From: Pseudocercospora fijiensis CIRAD86
Taxonomy: Eukaryota > Ascomycota > Dothideomycetes > Mycosphaerellales > Mycosphaerellaceae
Reading direction: 5' to 3'
Assembly (NCBI RefSeq): GCF_000340215.1
Contig: NW_006921540.1
Span: forward strand, 2,285,728-2,349,727
Length of the DNA stretch: 64,000 nucleotides
Shown one piece after another: positions 34,401 to 45,969 of the stretch. The stretch's first letter is position 1; every line of letters begins with the position of its first letter. The position numbers and the translations under genes were made by a program. Below the pieces are notes generated by a model. It searched no databases, was not told the origin of the DNA, and saw nothing but the letters and a program-made list of their open reading frames with translations.

Positions 34401-37284
34401 GATAACAGTTGCGGGTCTCTCTCGACATTTCTGGCATGAAGATACTCGAGAAGCACTCGATATGGTCCTTCAAACGAAGTGACTACAAAGGTGTCCAAGT
34501 CGCCAGACTCTGCCTGGCGCGCAATGCTTGCCAGACCTTGCGAAACATGATCTTCCGCATCTGCCATTTGAGCAGCGTCTGCCGTGGCCTTCAGGACATC
34601 CATAATACCAGACCCGACGGTGCCCAGAAGCTCCAAGGCAAGTGTACGTGCTGGCGCCGGCTGCTTGCCATCGTCGGCGATCTGCATCAACCGCGCAACA
34701 ATTTGTCGTAGCAGCACTTCTGCCGCAGGCCAATCGCTCGAGCCCAGAACGTTGATGAAGTCCTCCGTAAAGACATCGAGCAGCCGACGAAATGGATCGT
34801 CGGCGTTCGATTTGGCCTTTCCAATAGCGCGCTGAAGGAGCATATTGGCAATGTGCGCGGCTGTCCTGGATGATTCCTGCTGCAGAGGCTTGTAGAGGGC
34901 AGTCAGATCAGTCGGACAATTTGCTGCTGATGACTTGCGTGCTTTGTTCTTCTTTGCAGCCTCGGCTGCGATCACATCGTCATCAGATTCGGAGTCCTCG
35001 ACCTCGGAGTCCTCATCAGACTCATCGTCACCAGAATCTTCTGAATGGCGCAGAGACTTCTTGCTGACAACAGCGCTGCTTTGCACGAGGCGCATCAGTA
35101 GCGCAGACATGAGCTGAATTGGCTTTCCGTCGCTAAGCCTAAATTGACGAGCACTCTGCTTGTTCGCTGGCAGCCGCTCCAGCGACAGCAGCATCTCATC
35201 GATAATGAATCTCCTCTGGTCGTCGTATTTGGTGAAGATCTTGGATATCACGTTCATCGCAACTTTTCTCATGGCCTCAAAAATCTGAATGCCAAGCGCG
35301 GAATCGCGCTCGTTGATAGCGTTGGATGCAAAGATTAGCATTTTGCAGCTGTACACCAGGCTGGAGATGCCAGTCTCGTCAACGTCCGTCTTGGCGAATA
35401 GATCTCCAAGGAGAGCCAAAGTCTTCGTAGTAGCGGATACGAGAGATTGCAGCGCACTGCGATTCTCTACAGCGATCTTAAATCTGGGGTTGGCAAGTGC
35501 ATTCTTGACTTGTTCGCCAAGGGAAGAGCGGAGCTCAACAATTGGCAATATGCAGGTATCGAAGCCGGTACGTAGAGCATCCAGCACCAGTCGAAGACAG
35601 TCCTCGGATTGCAATTCCTTACGGTGCGAGCCTCCTGTCATAATGTGCAGCAGCGTCCGAGCTGCGATGATTCCATTCTCGGCATTCTGAAGACGGAACA
35701 CCCACTCGTTTACATCGTCTTCAGACCAGTCGTCGCCGATTGACAGCGATCCTGAGCCTAATGTAGATACGGACCTCTCGCAGACTCTCTGGATGCGCGT
35801 GAGTTGGTCGACTTCGATGCTGTCCAGCCGGTTGTAATTCACAACTTTCTGAAAAGCAGTGTTCAGCAAGGCCTGCACATCGGCTTGAAGGATGAGTGCC
35901 GGCCCCTCGTCGGTGTCGTGAGTGCTGAAGTATGGATTCTCACGTACAGGTGCAGCTTCGGAAGTGTCAGGCTGCATCTGGTCTTCAGCCTCGAAGATAG
36001 CCTCAAGTTGTGACTGCAGGGCTTCGACAGCTTGATCGGCTTTCCGGCGTTGATCAGAGCTCGCGAGTGTGGCATTATTGGTGAGATAAGCACTTTGGCC
36101 TCGGGACGGAGTGCTGTCGCGAGGATCGGGAAGAAGGTCATTGACCTTTTGAAAAGCGGCGCGTTGTGAAGGCGTGAGAGCGGTGGGTTGTACGTAGAGT
36201 TTTGCCTTTTGAGATCCACCTGGCGTGCCTTGTACTTCCTGAGAACTGATCTGCTTGGAAATGGGCATCTCAAGGTTCTGCTGCGAAACCCGTTGTTGCT
36301 GCTGGTGCGGGGTGTACTGTGCCTGTACTTGCTGAGAAGGACGAGGAATCACTGGCACAAGTGCAACCGGGGTGCCCTTTGCCCGCTGCTGAATTGATGC
36401 AGTGTGTGGTTGTTGCGCAGGAGATGGCTTTTGTGGGTGCGGCGTTCCTTTCGATGGCTGCTCTGCGGCCGCAGACCGCGGCTTTTGCTGCGAATGGGTT
36501 GAAGTCTGCGGTTTTGGGACGACCTTTGGCGTTTGTGTGGGTACAGGCGCTGGTAAATTGGCAGCGGAAGACTGTGGTCCTGCTGGCTGCTGTACTCGTC
36601 CGTTCGGCGCCGCTGACTTGGCTTGCGAAGAGCCTGGCTCCTCTGGCGGAGTCAGATACCGATGCGGCTCCTTGACGCCATCAAAGACCATCTTCGCAAA
36701 AGAGCTTAACTTCGGCTGTTGTGGTGGCTGATCTGTTGCGTCTTTCGTCTTTGGCCGCTTCGTCTCCCTGAACTTGTAGTTGGTCAAGTTCTCAGCGAGC
36801 AGAAGTTTCTGAATATCATTGAGCGTAGTCTCACATCGCTTAGACGCTTGTTCTGCGCTCGTGGCTCCAGCAGTCAACCGCTCCAACTCTCGTCGCGTTT
36901 TCTTAATCGCTTCGTCGTTCTCAAAGACAGCTGGCGAAGTAGTGGACAATGCGAGTGGTGTATGCATGATGTCTGCAAGGAGAGGAAATTGAAGTGTTAG
37001 CAACGGTGAAGCTTGTATTGTCAATATCTTATGTTCGAAGTGGCTGCGGGGACCAGTGAGGTCATGCAGGCACCAATCTACTTACCAGGATTGAAAGGGA
37101 CGATGGAGCTGAAAGGCGAAAATGGGAGAGCTTCAGCAACAGTCGGGACCCGCAGCCTGCTCTCATGGGGGCGAGCGTCTGGAGGGAAGCCGTTTGTCTG
37201 CGGCCTCGCAGCACTTCCGGCAGCATATCCATGTCCTCCACCATTCTGCATCAGCTGCCTCGGATCTAGCGTCCCGTCCTCCAT
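31409..37284 (-). CDS. SCC2: Cohesin loader Scc2/Mis4/Nipped-B
   Basis: Loads cohesin onto chromosomes together with Scc4. Exon 1 is 37284-37086 and exon 2 is 36972-31409, with a 113-nt intron (GTAAGT...TTGCAG), giving 1920 residues. The join reads PFNPDIMHTPLALSTTSP, which shows that exon 1 belongs to the gene. The N-terminal ~480 residues are Gln/Pro-rich and disordered and would hold the Scc4-binding part. The HEAT-repeat hook follows, including RSRALKSVTTLLEKDAAILD, LSDPSSLVRDSALNLIQKCV, and SHQVRKRAMAFLKQVYLHVH, a signature of the Nipped-B/Scc2 HEAT region. An acidic loop (DSGDDESDEDSEVEDSESDD) interrupts the middle. The C-terminus is Lys/Arg/Ser-rich (GKKRKSTDGQVGTPKKRSRP). Length agrees with fungal orthologues. 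Confidence 0.95.
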
Positions 37285-37783
37285 CTTCTCTATATCAGAG
37301 CAAGTCTCTCAGTTGCTTGTAGTGTCCATGTCGCGCGCAATGCCGGACTGCGATATCTGCGACGCGAATCGGTTGTCCGCATGCGGAGTTCTCTCGGCGG
37401 TCTGGTATGCGCGTCGTAGCGTGGTATGTCGCTAAGTCGTCCAGCATGAAACGACCGCGAGGATGGAATCTCGCGATGCGTCTATGATGTTTTGCGCTCA
37501 GGAGAACGCCCCACAGGAGGTTGTTCAAGCGAGTGTCGATGCGATGAAGTTCATCTGTAGAGAACGGGAACCTCACGAGGCGCGTTTGAAGTGCCGCCAA
37601 GACCTGCTGATCCCGACTGCCGATCTCCCGATCCCGCATTTTGCATGGGCGATCCCAGTCTCTTCCCGCTTTGACACTTCGCTCCAGAAAATAGTGAGGC
37701 AAGTTCAGCTTCACTTGTGCCACACTCGCCGCTCATCTGCACGTGCAGGTCTCAGATAATCAGCGACAATCGCTGGCGTGAAT
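37285..37783. promoter_or_regulatory. Divergent promoter SCC2 / RPA12
   Basis: About 500 bp between two start codons facing apart. The frames seen here on both strands lack supporting features. Confidence 0.4.
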
Positions 37784-38205
37784 ATGGCGGCAATCGGGTC
37801 TTTGGTCTTCTGCACCGATTGTGGAACTCTGCTGGATGCGAATACTGGTCGCAAGGAGCACATTGAATGTGATGTCTGCGGGACTTTGAATAAGGGTGAG
37901 TATATGTTTGGTATCGAAAAATCGGGTAAATGCTTATTGTACGCTCAGATACTTCAATCAAGAAGGTTGTGACAACCTCCAAACCATCGGCATTCCCATC
38001 AACTCTCCGGACCAGGTTGCGTTCAGATGTTCAAGAAATTTCTGAAGGCGATATGCAAACCGATGCGGTGATCAAGCAACCTTGCGAGAAGTGCGGCAAT
38101 GAGGAGGTGCGATTCTATACACAGCAGTTGCGATCGGCCGACGAAGGTAGCACGGTCTTCTACACTTGCCCAAGGTGTAACCACAAATGGAACACGAACA
38201 ACTGA
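37784..38205 (+). CDS. RPA12: RNA polymerase I subunit A12.2
   Basis: Small Pol I subunit needed for RNA cleavage, termination and assembly. Exons 37784-37895 and 37949-38205 with a 53-nt intron (GTGAGT...CTCAG) give 122 residues, the normal size. The N-terminal zinc ribbon has CTDCGTLLD...CDVCGTLN. The C-terminal TFIIS-like ribbon has CEKCGN...CPRCNHKW and the acidic hairpin RSADEGST with the D-E pair that reaches the active site. The intron splits the protein between the two ribbons. I used the ATG at 37784; the frame is open slightly upstream but lacks ATG. Confidence 0.95.
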
Positions 38206-39025
38206 GCAAGACACATCTTTCTGGATTTCGTGTTCCATCTACCTGCTCCTACTCTAGAAACGAGCAATATAATATATCTCGGAATGAAAAGCTCTCTGGA
38301 TCTCCGTCGGCATCAACGGCAATGGACTAAGACCTCTTACGAAAGTTTCTGCCATGAGGATCAACAACCATATCAACCTCACACTAGCACTCCAGCGATC
38401 TCATGCACAAGGAATGACTTCAGCTGAATATTTATCCCTCGTCCTCACAGGCATCTGTCTTTTTCTGACGCAGGACGCATCCTGCCGGCAAGCAAATATC
38501 CGAGAAGAATCTTTACGCAAAGTTCGCACTTTGACCGAAGAACTGCGGAAGTCAACAATTTGACACTCGAACCCAGTCTACGATTCGCTAACACGACTTG
38601 AACTTGGAAATTCCCAGACAAGTCCTTGGGTCCTCGATCAGAGATCCGTATTGAGTCTCGGCGTGGCGACAAAGCGGATCAACCTCGATATGAACACAAC
38701 TGCCATCCATGGCTCTGTTTGCGTTAGACGAGCATCCATATAGGACAAATTGAAGAGAAGTGAGCCGGTGATGTCCGCGTGTTGCTTAGCTGCCTCTATC
38801 ATTTCGTCGCGACCTGTTGGAAAATGCGGAGGGATAAATCCTGAGTGTCGAACCAGCTAAAAGCTCCGATTTTGTGCGTTTGTTTTCAAACGCCTAGCCA
38901 TGAACATTTGGGTATTTCCAAGAATGATTACTCTCAGCCATGCACGTTCAAAGCAAGAAGAATCCCGCTTCAGTCTTAATGCATACCATCCGCCATTTCT
39001 TCCTCAACCATTTTCCTTTCCTCAT
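38206..39025. other. Convergent stretch RPA12 / LIA1
   Basis: 820 bp between two stop codons. No supported gene. Confidence 0.5.
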
Positions 39026-40006
39026 CTACGCAGCAACCGCTTCCGGCACAGTTGCATAATCCATCTGCCCACTCTTCTCATACTCAGCCATATCCAAAGC
39101 AACAACAATACTATCCCTAACAACCTGTTCCGGATCATTCAGAAACCGCTTCAACGTCTCCTCCACTCCCTCTTCCTCCCCAAGACTCCCCAGCGCCTCA
39201 GCAGCCTCATGTCTCACCATACTCGCCTCCTTCAAATCCCCCAAACACTCCGTCAAAGCAGGTATACTCGCCGGGTGACTGAGCTGCCCAAATACAAACG
39301 CAATCTCATGCCTGAAAAGCGCAGAAGAGTCCTTGAACCCTGTCGCCAACGCATGAATCGCGGGAACAGCAGTCGGAAGATCCGGTGGAGAAGCCAAATC
39401 GCGAAGAGCGAACATGGCTCTATAGCGTTTGAAAAGCGGCAGGGAAGAGTCCATGAGCGTCTTCCGTAAACCCTCAATATCCGCACTCCCTTCTTGTTCC
39501 TCACTCGGAGGCGCAGGATCAATACTGGCAAAATCACTTCTCCTCAATTTCTCGGCTTTTCTCGCCTCACTGAACTCCCACTCAATCCTCTCAATCGCAA
39601 TCTCGCACGTCTCTCTCACAACTTTTTCCTCAGTCTCATCATCCCTCCTCTCCTTCAACAGCTCAAGACTCGTCTGATCTCCCAACGCGCCAATAGCTTC
39701 TGCAGCTTCATGTCTGCACATGGCATCTTCATTGCGGTTTTGAATTACGGCGCGGAGGTATGGAATTGCCTCAGGTTTTCCGGATTGTCCGAGACAGTAT
39801 GCCAGTTCGTGTTTTAGGAGTGCGGAGGGAGATACGAAGGCTGCGGCTATGGCTTCGATTGCTGGGATTGTTTGGGATGTTGGAGGGGTTTGGGATGCGA
39901 GATGCTTGAGAGAGAAGAGGGCGCGGAAACGTTTGGCGAGAGCGACGGATTCGGATGTCAGGTCTGCTCGGAGGAGGGAGACGGTGGGATCTGGAGTGAC
40001 TGCCAT
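39026..40006 (-). CDS. LIA1: Deoxyhypusine hydroxylase
   Basis: Completes hypusine formation on translation factor eIF5A. Single exon, 326 residues from the ATG at 40006 (MAVTPDPTVSLL); the frame is open further upstream but with no ATG in a likely position. Two sets of HEAT-type repeats carry the four His-Glu metal-binding motifs of the family: KHELAYCLGQ, RHEAAEAIGA, RHEIAFVFGQ and RHEAAEALGS, which bind the di-iron centre. The repeats FRALFSLKHLAS and YRAMFALRDLAS show the internal duplication. Length is normal. It is divergent from the NECAP-like gene. Confidence 0.97.
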   Translation of the reverse strand: MAVTPDPTVSLLRADLTSESVALAKRFRALFSLKHLASQTPPTSQTIPAIEAIAAAFVSPSALLKHELAYCLGQSGKPEAIPYLRAVIQNRNEDAMCRHEAAEAIGALGDQTSLELLKERRDDETEEKVVRETCEIAIERIEWEFSEARKAEKLRRSDFASIDPAPPSEEQEGSADIEGLRKTLMDSSLPLFKRYRAMFALRDLASPPDLPTAVPAIHALATGFKDSSALFRHEIAFVFGQLSHPASIPALTECLGDLKEASMVRHEAAEALGSLGEEEGVEETLKRFLNDPEQVVRDSIVVALDMAEYEKSGQMDYATVPEAVAA

Positions 40007-40251
40007 GGTGGGTGATAGATGAGGGGAGTGTAGTAGGCAGAGTGGCTCGAAATGTATTGCACTTGGATGTGGAATTTTAGAATCTAATCTGATCATCGCG
40101 GGGCTCTCAAATTCCCGGCCTTGGAACTGAGACCCTGAAAGGCTGAAACATGGCATCGGGTTCGGGACCAAGCTCAAGTTCCCTTTCACATGCCAATCTC
40201 CCAATCTTCACTCTACCTCTCCATCCTGTTCAACGCCCATATACAAGAATC

Positions 40252-41025
40252 ATGTCAATAAGTGGTCCTACCACAGGCCAACTCCTCCCAGACTCTGCAA
40301 TACAACGCGTCCTCTTCATAACCCCGACAGTCCACATCTACCAAATCCCCCCAATAACCTCAACCTCCGGCTTCTCTGCCTCAGCCTGGACCAATGCTTC
40401 CCGCCCGACGGCGCAGCAAATCTTCACAGCACGTCTCCGCATCCTGGAAACCTCAGTCGAATCGAAAATCAAAGTCGACATCCTCCTCGAAGACCCTGCA
40501 ACAGGAGACCTCTTCGCAGCAGCACCTTACACCTCACCTGCCGTGATCCAACAAGCGAATGATTCTTCGAGGTTCTTTGCGATTAGGGTTGTAGGGGAGA
40601 GAGGGATGAAAGCTACACTGGGATTGGGGTTTGAGGATCGGAGTCCGGCGTTTGATTTTGGGATTGCGTTGGTGGAGGCGAGGAAAGTTCTTGGGATGGA
40701 TGCTAATGGTGGGGTGGGCAGTTCGCGGGAGAGGGAAGAAAAATTGAGGAAGAAGATGGAGGGGGATTTGAAGAAGGATTTTAGTTTGAAAGAGGGGGAG
40801 AAGATTCATGTTAACATTGGGAGGAGGGGGCAAGGGAAGCAAGTGGAAGAAGCAAATGGTGGACAGCAAGAGAATGATGGTGCTGCGTTGTTTTCTATTG
40901 CGCCGCCGCCACCACCCGCTGCAGCAGCAGGAAAGGTAGATGCCTTTGCGACGCCTGCTGATACGCATGGCAAGACGGCTCAAGAGTTGGGATTTGACGA
41001 CGGAGAATTTGGAGAGTTTCAATGA
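40252..41025 (+). CDS. NECAP-like adaptin-ear-binding protein (DUF1681)
   Basis: Endocytic accessory protein that binds AP-2 and clathrin coats. From the ATG at 40252 the protein has 257 residues and begins MSISGPTTGQLLPDSAIQRV, matching the usual NECAP start; an in-frame ATG at 40150 would add 34 low-complexity residues. The PH-like fold (NECAP PHear) is seen in RVLFITPTVHIYQIPPITST, ASAWT and FFAIRVVGERGMKATLGLGF, then SPAFDFGIALVEARKVLG. Lysine-rich linkers lead to a tail with PPPPPAAAA and GEFGEFQ, a WxxF-like or phenylalanine-based ear-binding end. It starts about 150-250 bp from the LIA1 start on the other strand. Confidence 0.9.
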   Translation: MSISGPTTGQLLPDSAIQRVLFITPTVHIYQIPPITSTSGFSASAWTNASRPTAQQIFTARLRILETSVESKIKVDILLEDPATGDLFAAAPYTSPAVIQQANDSSRFFAIRVVGERGMKATLGLGFEDRSPAFDFGIALVEARKVLGMDANGGVGSSREREEKLRKKMEGDLKKDFSLKEGEKIHVNIGRRGQGKQVEEANGGQQENDGAALFSIAPPPPPAAAAGKVDAFATPADTHGKTAQELGFDDGEFGEFQ

Positions 41026-41133
41026 GCTCTGCCCTGGTCGAGTTTCTGATGCTTTCAGGATTTTATATACATTTTGCCCACCAGACCATCGGCAAAATGG
41101 GTCGAGGCTCAGCAGCGCTGCTCGAGGCAATCC

Positions 41134-42561
41134 TTACTGTGGCCGGAAGAGGATGAAGAGTATGCCCATGATCGCAACACCAGTGGCTGCGCCTTGCAGA
41201 GCAGTATTGGTCACATCGACCTTACGCATCTGGACGATGCGCTCACTCCAGAGATCCCGGAGATATTCATCGTAGGACTCCCAGGATCCTTTCACGACTT
41301 CTCGTGCTGCATCCGTGATATACTGTTTCGGAGGCTCAATTTCCTGCTTCGAGGGCGCCTCTGGTACAGCGCCAGCAAATTTCGAAGCCTCTGGGGGTAA
41401 AATTTCCGCGGCAGCAATCGGTGGGTTGCCCGCTGCATCATTGCCGGTCGCAGGTAGGATAGCGTTCAATGGTTGCTGCGATTCCTCCGGCACCACTTCT
41501 TTCGAAACCACGACCTGATCGATCTGCCTCTCCGTCTCGGGTTTCACAGAAAGTCCACCAAGCTTTCTATCAAGTAAAGCCTCAACTCTAGCTTCCACAC
41601 CAGCCTCAACATTCCTCGTAATCTTCTTCCTACGATAAGGCTCAAAAATGGCAATCTGCGCGAGCAACAGAAGAATATTCACACCCATCAGCCCGAATGT
41701 GATCCAGGTGCCATTTCTCCTAATCGTATCACTCCAGATCTGCTCTTCGTGGTACTGCTTTCCCCGAAGTCTCTCTAGTAATAACCTACTATCCTCCAAC
41801 TCCTTCTCCGCAGTACTCAAATCCTCTTTCGCATTCATGACATCCTGTTCATTTAAATGCTCGCTCCTCACTAGGGACATATACCTCTCCAAATCCCCTG
41901 GAGTCCAACTACTCTTTCGTTCCAGTAAGGCGACAATTTCTCTTTGCGCTGCGGATTGTTTCCGATGTGCTTCGGAATGTGCGTTTCGCTTTTCTTCCAC
42001 ACGGACATAGTATGTCCTTACCTTTTCTTCCTGTTGCACAATTTCCTGGCGCAAAGCTTCTATGCCTGAGTAGTCTGTGCCTGTGTGGGCGTTGATGTAT
42101 TTTGAGGCTTCAGAGGCTTTGACGAGGAGTTCGTCGAGAATTTTCGAGGTTCGTCTGGAGAATGGAGAACGTTTCGATTCCGAGACCGAAGGCAGGGAGT
42201 CTGATTTCTCAGCTGGTGTCTTCGAGGGTTGAACGATGGCCGGTTGAGGACTTGATGGTATGGAGTCTGGCGTAGCATCTTCTGCTTGTGAGGGTTGTGA
42301 TGGCGGTATTGATATTGTGTCCGACTTTGACGGAGCTGCCTTCTTCTCATCCTGCCGTAATCGTACTGTGTTCGAAAATGGTCGTCTCCAATCCGTTCCG
42401 GCATTGATGCGAGCTCCAGTGCTTCGGCCGTTTCTGCTTGCGGGGGCTCTGCAGGTACAATGCGGGCATGTCCATGGCTTCGGCGTGCCTTGGCCAGTTC
42501 GCTGCGCTGTCCATCTTACCGCATCGCCTATCCGTAGTATAGGCCGTCGAGCTACAATCAT
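41134..42561 (-). CDS. SHE9: Mitochondrial inner membrane protein She9/Mdm33
   Basis: Needed for normal mitochondrial inner-membrane shape in yeast. 475 residues, ATG at 42561, single exon. The N-terminus is basic and mitochondrial in type (MIVARRPILRIGDAVRWTAQ). The She9/Mdm33 domain starts near residue 135 with SRRTSKILDELLVKASEAS and INAHTGTDYSGIEALRQEI. Long coiled coils follow (residues 165-275), including SSWTPGDLERYMSLVRSEHL, a family signature. There is a membrane helix after RNGTWITFGLMGVNILLLL, and a second at the very C-terminus (AATGVAIMGILFILF). This two-helix topology with a matrix coiled coil is as known for the family. Confidence 0.93.
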   Translation of the reverse strand: MIVARRPILRIGDAVRWTAQRTGQGTPKPWTCPHCTCRAPASRNGRSTGARINAGTDWRRPFSNTVRLRQDEKKAAPSKSDTISIPPSQPSQAEDATPDSIPSSPQPAIVQPSKTPAEKSDSLPSVSESKRSPFSRRTSKILDELLVKASEASKYINAHTGTDYSGIEALRQEIVQQEEKVRTYYVRVEEKRNAHSEAHRKQSAAQREIVALLERKSSWTPGDLERYMSLVRSEHLNEQDVMNAKEDLSTAEKELEDSRLLLERLRGKQYHEEQIWSDTIRRNGTWITFGLMGVNILLLLAQIAIFEPYRRKKITRNVEAGVEARVEALLDRKLGGLSVKPETERQIDQVVVSKEVVPEESQQPLNAILPATGNDAAGNPPIAAAEILPPEASKFAGAVPEAPSKQEIEPPKQYITDAAREVVKGSWESYDEYLRDLWSERIVQMRKVDVTNTALQGAATGVAIMGILFILFRPQ

Positions 42562-43256
42562 ATTCGGGATAGGAGATGTAGGACCTGCTCCCGAGCTCCC
42601 ACAGCAGTTTGATGCCGCTGTACACGCGAGACAAAAGCTCGGACATTCACGTCATTCGGAAGCACTCCGGAAGGTTTCCGGCGCTTACAGCTGCCGCGGA
42701 AGAAATGAAGCCCAAGCATGCGCCGCCCTAGTAGTCTAGTTAACAGTTGATTGGAAATTTATTGAACATTGATTAAAGCCCCCGGCGCAGGACCACTACT
42801 AGTAGGTAATTGCTGAGACCTCCGTATAGCAGGTCTCACTGTCTCATCACACAGTCGCTCAATTCCCTGTTTCACCAGGCACATGTTTTACCCGGATCCT
42901 GGATTCGAGAGATCTGATTGGCTGTAATCTACACGAACTGACCGAACTGGTGGGACGGTAGAACTCGGTCCGAGAACAGACAGCCTCAGGCAAATCTCTC
43001 GCCTCCTAAAGATACTGCGACAACGACGACAACGATAGCGCTGGCGAGAAATCGACCGAACAAGAGTACCTCGCTACGACCGAATAAGAGTGCCTCGCTA
43101 CCACCGCGAAGCGACCGAAGCGGGACCGCGGCTGTGCATCAAGGCAGTATACTATAAGGCGGAAGCTTCGCTCGCACTTTCTGCCAACACATATCTTTCA
43201 CAATCTCTGTCAATTGACCTCCTCTTTGGCCTCACAAATTGGAAGATTTTGTCAAG
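42562..43256. other. Intergenic stretch SHE9 / HAD phosphatase
   Basis: About 700 bp between divergent genes. It contains a 24-bp tandem duplication at 43053-43100; otherwise I see no gene. Confidence 0.5.
43053..43100. repeat. 24-bp tandem duplication
   Basis: Two adjacent 24-bp copies starting CGACCGAACAAGAGTACC and CGACCGAATAAGAGTGCC differ at two positions, both transitions. They lie about 150 bp upstream of the HAD phosphatase start. Confidence 0.8.
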
Positions 43257-44239
43257 ATGGTCGGCACAGAGGAGCTCACGGCATTGACCTTCCCATTCAA
43301 GAACCCAAAGTTCATCTTCTTCACGGACTTCGATGGCACAATCACGTTGCAGGACAGCAATGATTACATGGTTAGTAAAGACCTTCGAGACGTAGTCGGA
43401 GCATGGTTGACCGACAATGCAGACAGATACCATAGGCTTCGGTGGCGAGAAGAGACGCCAAGGCAACAGAGATGTTCTCGAGGGCAAGGACTCATTCAGG
43501 TAATTCCAACCGCGGGACAGGTCCGCCTGATCCGAACTGTAGGAATTGACATAGCCAGGGAATCTTTCCGCAAGATGTTGGACTCGGTCACGATGCCGTT
43601 CCCACAATGTATCGACTTCCACGTTCAGAACATCAAGCTGGATCCCGGTTTCAGCGAGTACTTCCAGTGGGCCCTTTCGCAGAACATTCCGACTGTCGTC
43701 GTGAGTTCTGGTATGGAACCTATCATTCGTGCTATCTTGAAAAATTTGATTGGCCCAGATCATGAGAAGCTCGACATTATTTCCAACCATGTTGAGGCAA
43801 GGCCCGGAAAGACGATCGACCAGGAGGGCGGGTGGCAGATTAAGTATCATGATGACAGGTGAGTAGATCAGGTCCTAGCTGCGTGTTGATGCTGACTAAA
43901 TACAGTGGCTTTGGACACGACAAGTCTTTGACTCTCCGACCCTACGCCAACCTTCCAGCGGATAAGCGACCAACACTATTCTATGCAGGCGATGGCGTCT
44001 CCGATCTTTCTGCTGCACGCGAGACAGACTTGCTTTTTGCCAAGAAGGGTCATGACTTGATCCGCTACTGCGTCAAGGAGGACATTCCGTTCACTGTATT
44101 TGAGGATTGGACAGACATTCTCAAGGTCGTCAAGCAGATCGTCGCGGGCGAGAAATCTGTTCATGATGCTGCCAAGGAGGGCTACGAGACCTACAAAAAG
44201 GGCGAGGCTGGCGTTGCCGTCAATGGAGCAGCCAAATAG
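43257..44239 (+). CDS. HAD-family phosphatase (phosphoserine-phosphatase-like)
   Basis: Four exons: 43257-43370, 43423-43499, 43559-43858 and 43906-44239, giving 274 residues. Motif I is FTDFDGTIT with nucleophile D24 and acid/base D26; motif II is VVVSSGMEP; motif III and IV fall in the C-terminal part, with YAGDGVSDLSAARETDLLFA binding magnesium. Exon 2 supplies the loop IGFGGEKRRQGNRDVLEGKD typical of this fungal subgroup. The cap is inserted after motif I, as in HAD subclass IB enzymes. The substrate is not evident; relatives act on phosphoserine, phosphocholine or methionine-salvage intermediates. The donor of intron 1 is the weaker GTTAGT, but the join restores a good protein. Confidence 0.88.
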
Positions 44240-44696
44240 ATTTGGATCGGTTGGTTTTGCGATGACGAAAGCGTGACAGGAATGATAGACCACTAAAGAT
44301 AGATGTGGAAAAAAGTATGGATTGAAATGCTAAAGGGCGATATCTGGCACCAGGCCTAGCGAAAGCACATGCAGTCAGATCTAGTGAAATGCATCCTCAC
44401 TTTACAAAGTGACACATTCCGAAGTCACATCGCGACGAAATCTTCGTGTGGACTCTCATCTTCCCTTCGTCAAAATCAACGTCGGACAACCAAGATATCA
44501 GCTGGCAGTAAAGCGCCTCGACACAATGAAGGCGCGCCTTAAGAGAGTCCGGTAAGCTCATTGTTTACGCTACAACAACAGAAAGTACCCGGCTATACTT
44601 GATGAATTCAGTCCCGGCTCTTCATCTACCACGATACGAGTACTGTCCTGGAGTGCAAAGCATAAGGCGAGCGGACACGGTAGCTGGAGAAGAATG
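44240..44696. other. Gene-free stretch
   Basis: No supported coding sequence in this 450-bp stretch. Confidence 0.5.
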
Positions 44697-45563
44697 CAGA
44701 TCTACAGAGGTGATCCTGGCATGCACATCTCTGTGAGCAATGGAACCGATGAGTTCGGCTCATTTCTTTGCACCGCAGCTACGATCGTGGAACGGGTGCT
44801 CAAGAGGGTGCAAAGGCGGTTGAGGCGTCGGTGACCGTGAAATTACGGGACCTCGCAAGCGAGAGCGATGTCAACCTAGAAAGCAGCTCGCAACTCAGAA
44901 ATGATCTATACGTGGGACTTCCAATGCATGAAATCAGAGAAATTATAGGGTAGATCGTCGAGCGAAGCATCAGGCTCGAGGACGACCCAGGGGACTTTCA
45001 CATGCATCGGCGTCATTCAAAGTCATCCAGGGTGATCCCTTGGCACACTGGTGAAAATGATGTTGATGGCTTACTTCACACGCATTGAGGTCTACGGTGA
45101 TAGAGAGCCTCGTGTCTGATAAGAGTCACACTCTAGGGAGCAGTAGTACATTCTGCTGCAGAACCAGCTCTGGTACTCCAACAGAGCGAGTCTGAATACG
45201 TCCTCGTCTGAAGAGCTGAATGACTTCAACCCACTCTTCTACGACACTGATCGGGCAATATTCTACCGTTCTCCGTTTGAGATTACGACATTAACGAGTC
45301 CATGCCTTGACGCAGAGACCTGGATTAGTGCTAAGGATATACTGAAGGAGTGCAAGGGGAGTTGGAGACGGATGCGGCTCTTTGGGTTCGATGCACGATC
45401 CAGGAAGGTCCAAGTCTATGGCTTGGGTGGTAAAGCTCGTAAATCTGCTGTGATTGCATTCGAAGTTGAGGGTGGCGTTACAGCGGGAGAGTTGATCAGT
45501 ATCCTGCGGAAGTGGCTGAAGGAGCATGCGAACCAGAGCAATGGTTCAATCTGGGAGCCATGA
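44697..45563 (+). pseudogene. Fragmentary gene related to the gene at 61.4 kb
   Basis: Positions 45148-45563 are an open frame of 138 codons without a start. It begins just after a CAG that could be a splice acceptor and reads smoothly as protein (EELNDFNPLFYDTDRAIFYR, GSWRRMRLFGFDARSRKVQV, EVEGGVTAGELISILRKWLK). The pattern SWRRM...VTAGELI corresponds to SWQKM...TTAGELM in the gene at 61350-62145, so both probably belong to one family of small F-box-like proteins common in Dothideomycetes. Upstream, two overlapping frames (44697 and 44768-44953) look like parts of a coding region broken by a frameshift. It could be a decaying gene or a multi-exon gene I cannot assemble. Confidence 0.35.
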
Positions 45564-45969
45564 GGTCGAACAATATCGTGTCGAAATCATGGCCTCTGTC
45601 GAGAGAGCAGGATCTTGTATTCTAGTGAGGCGACGTATGCTTGCTTCCAGAACAGGACATCACGGCAATACGAACACTCTTCCGGAGTGAGCGAAGGAGA
45701 GGTTGGAGAGCGATACTGGACTATCAGTCTTTGAGATGGGCTGAGCGACGGTATCGTATGTCGTTGTGGTGCGGATGAAGTCGGTAGCTCGGCGGTACCT
45801 GCAGAAGCTCTGGTGGGGGCATGATGATTACGTCATCACGATTTCAATATTATTGCCGCCGTACACAACTCCCATGGGTCATGGTCAATGTAGCACTTTC
45901 TCTTCCTCCTCTTTATAAATCTGAGTCTTGGTCTCCTCTGCGGGATCACAACTCCTGCAAAAAACGAAT
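45564..45969. promoter_or_regulatory. Upstream region of YUH1
   Basis: 400 bp with no gene. A CT-rich tract and TTTATAAAT at about 45911-45920 precede the YUH1 start by about 50 bp; the latter is a possible TATA-like element. Confidence 0.35.
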
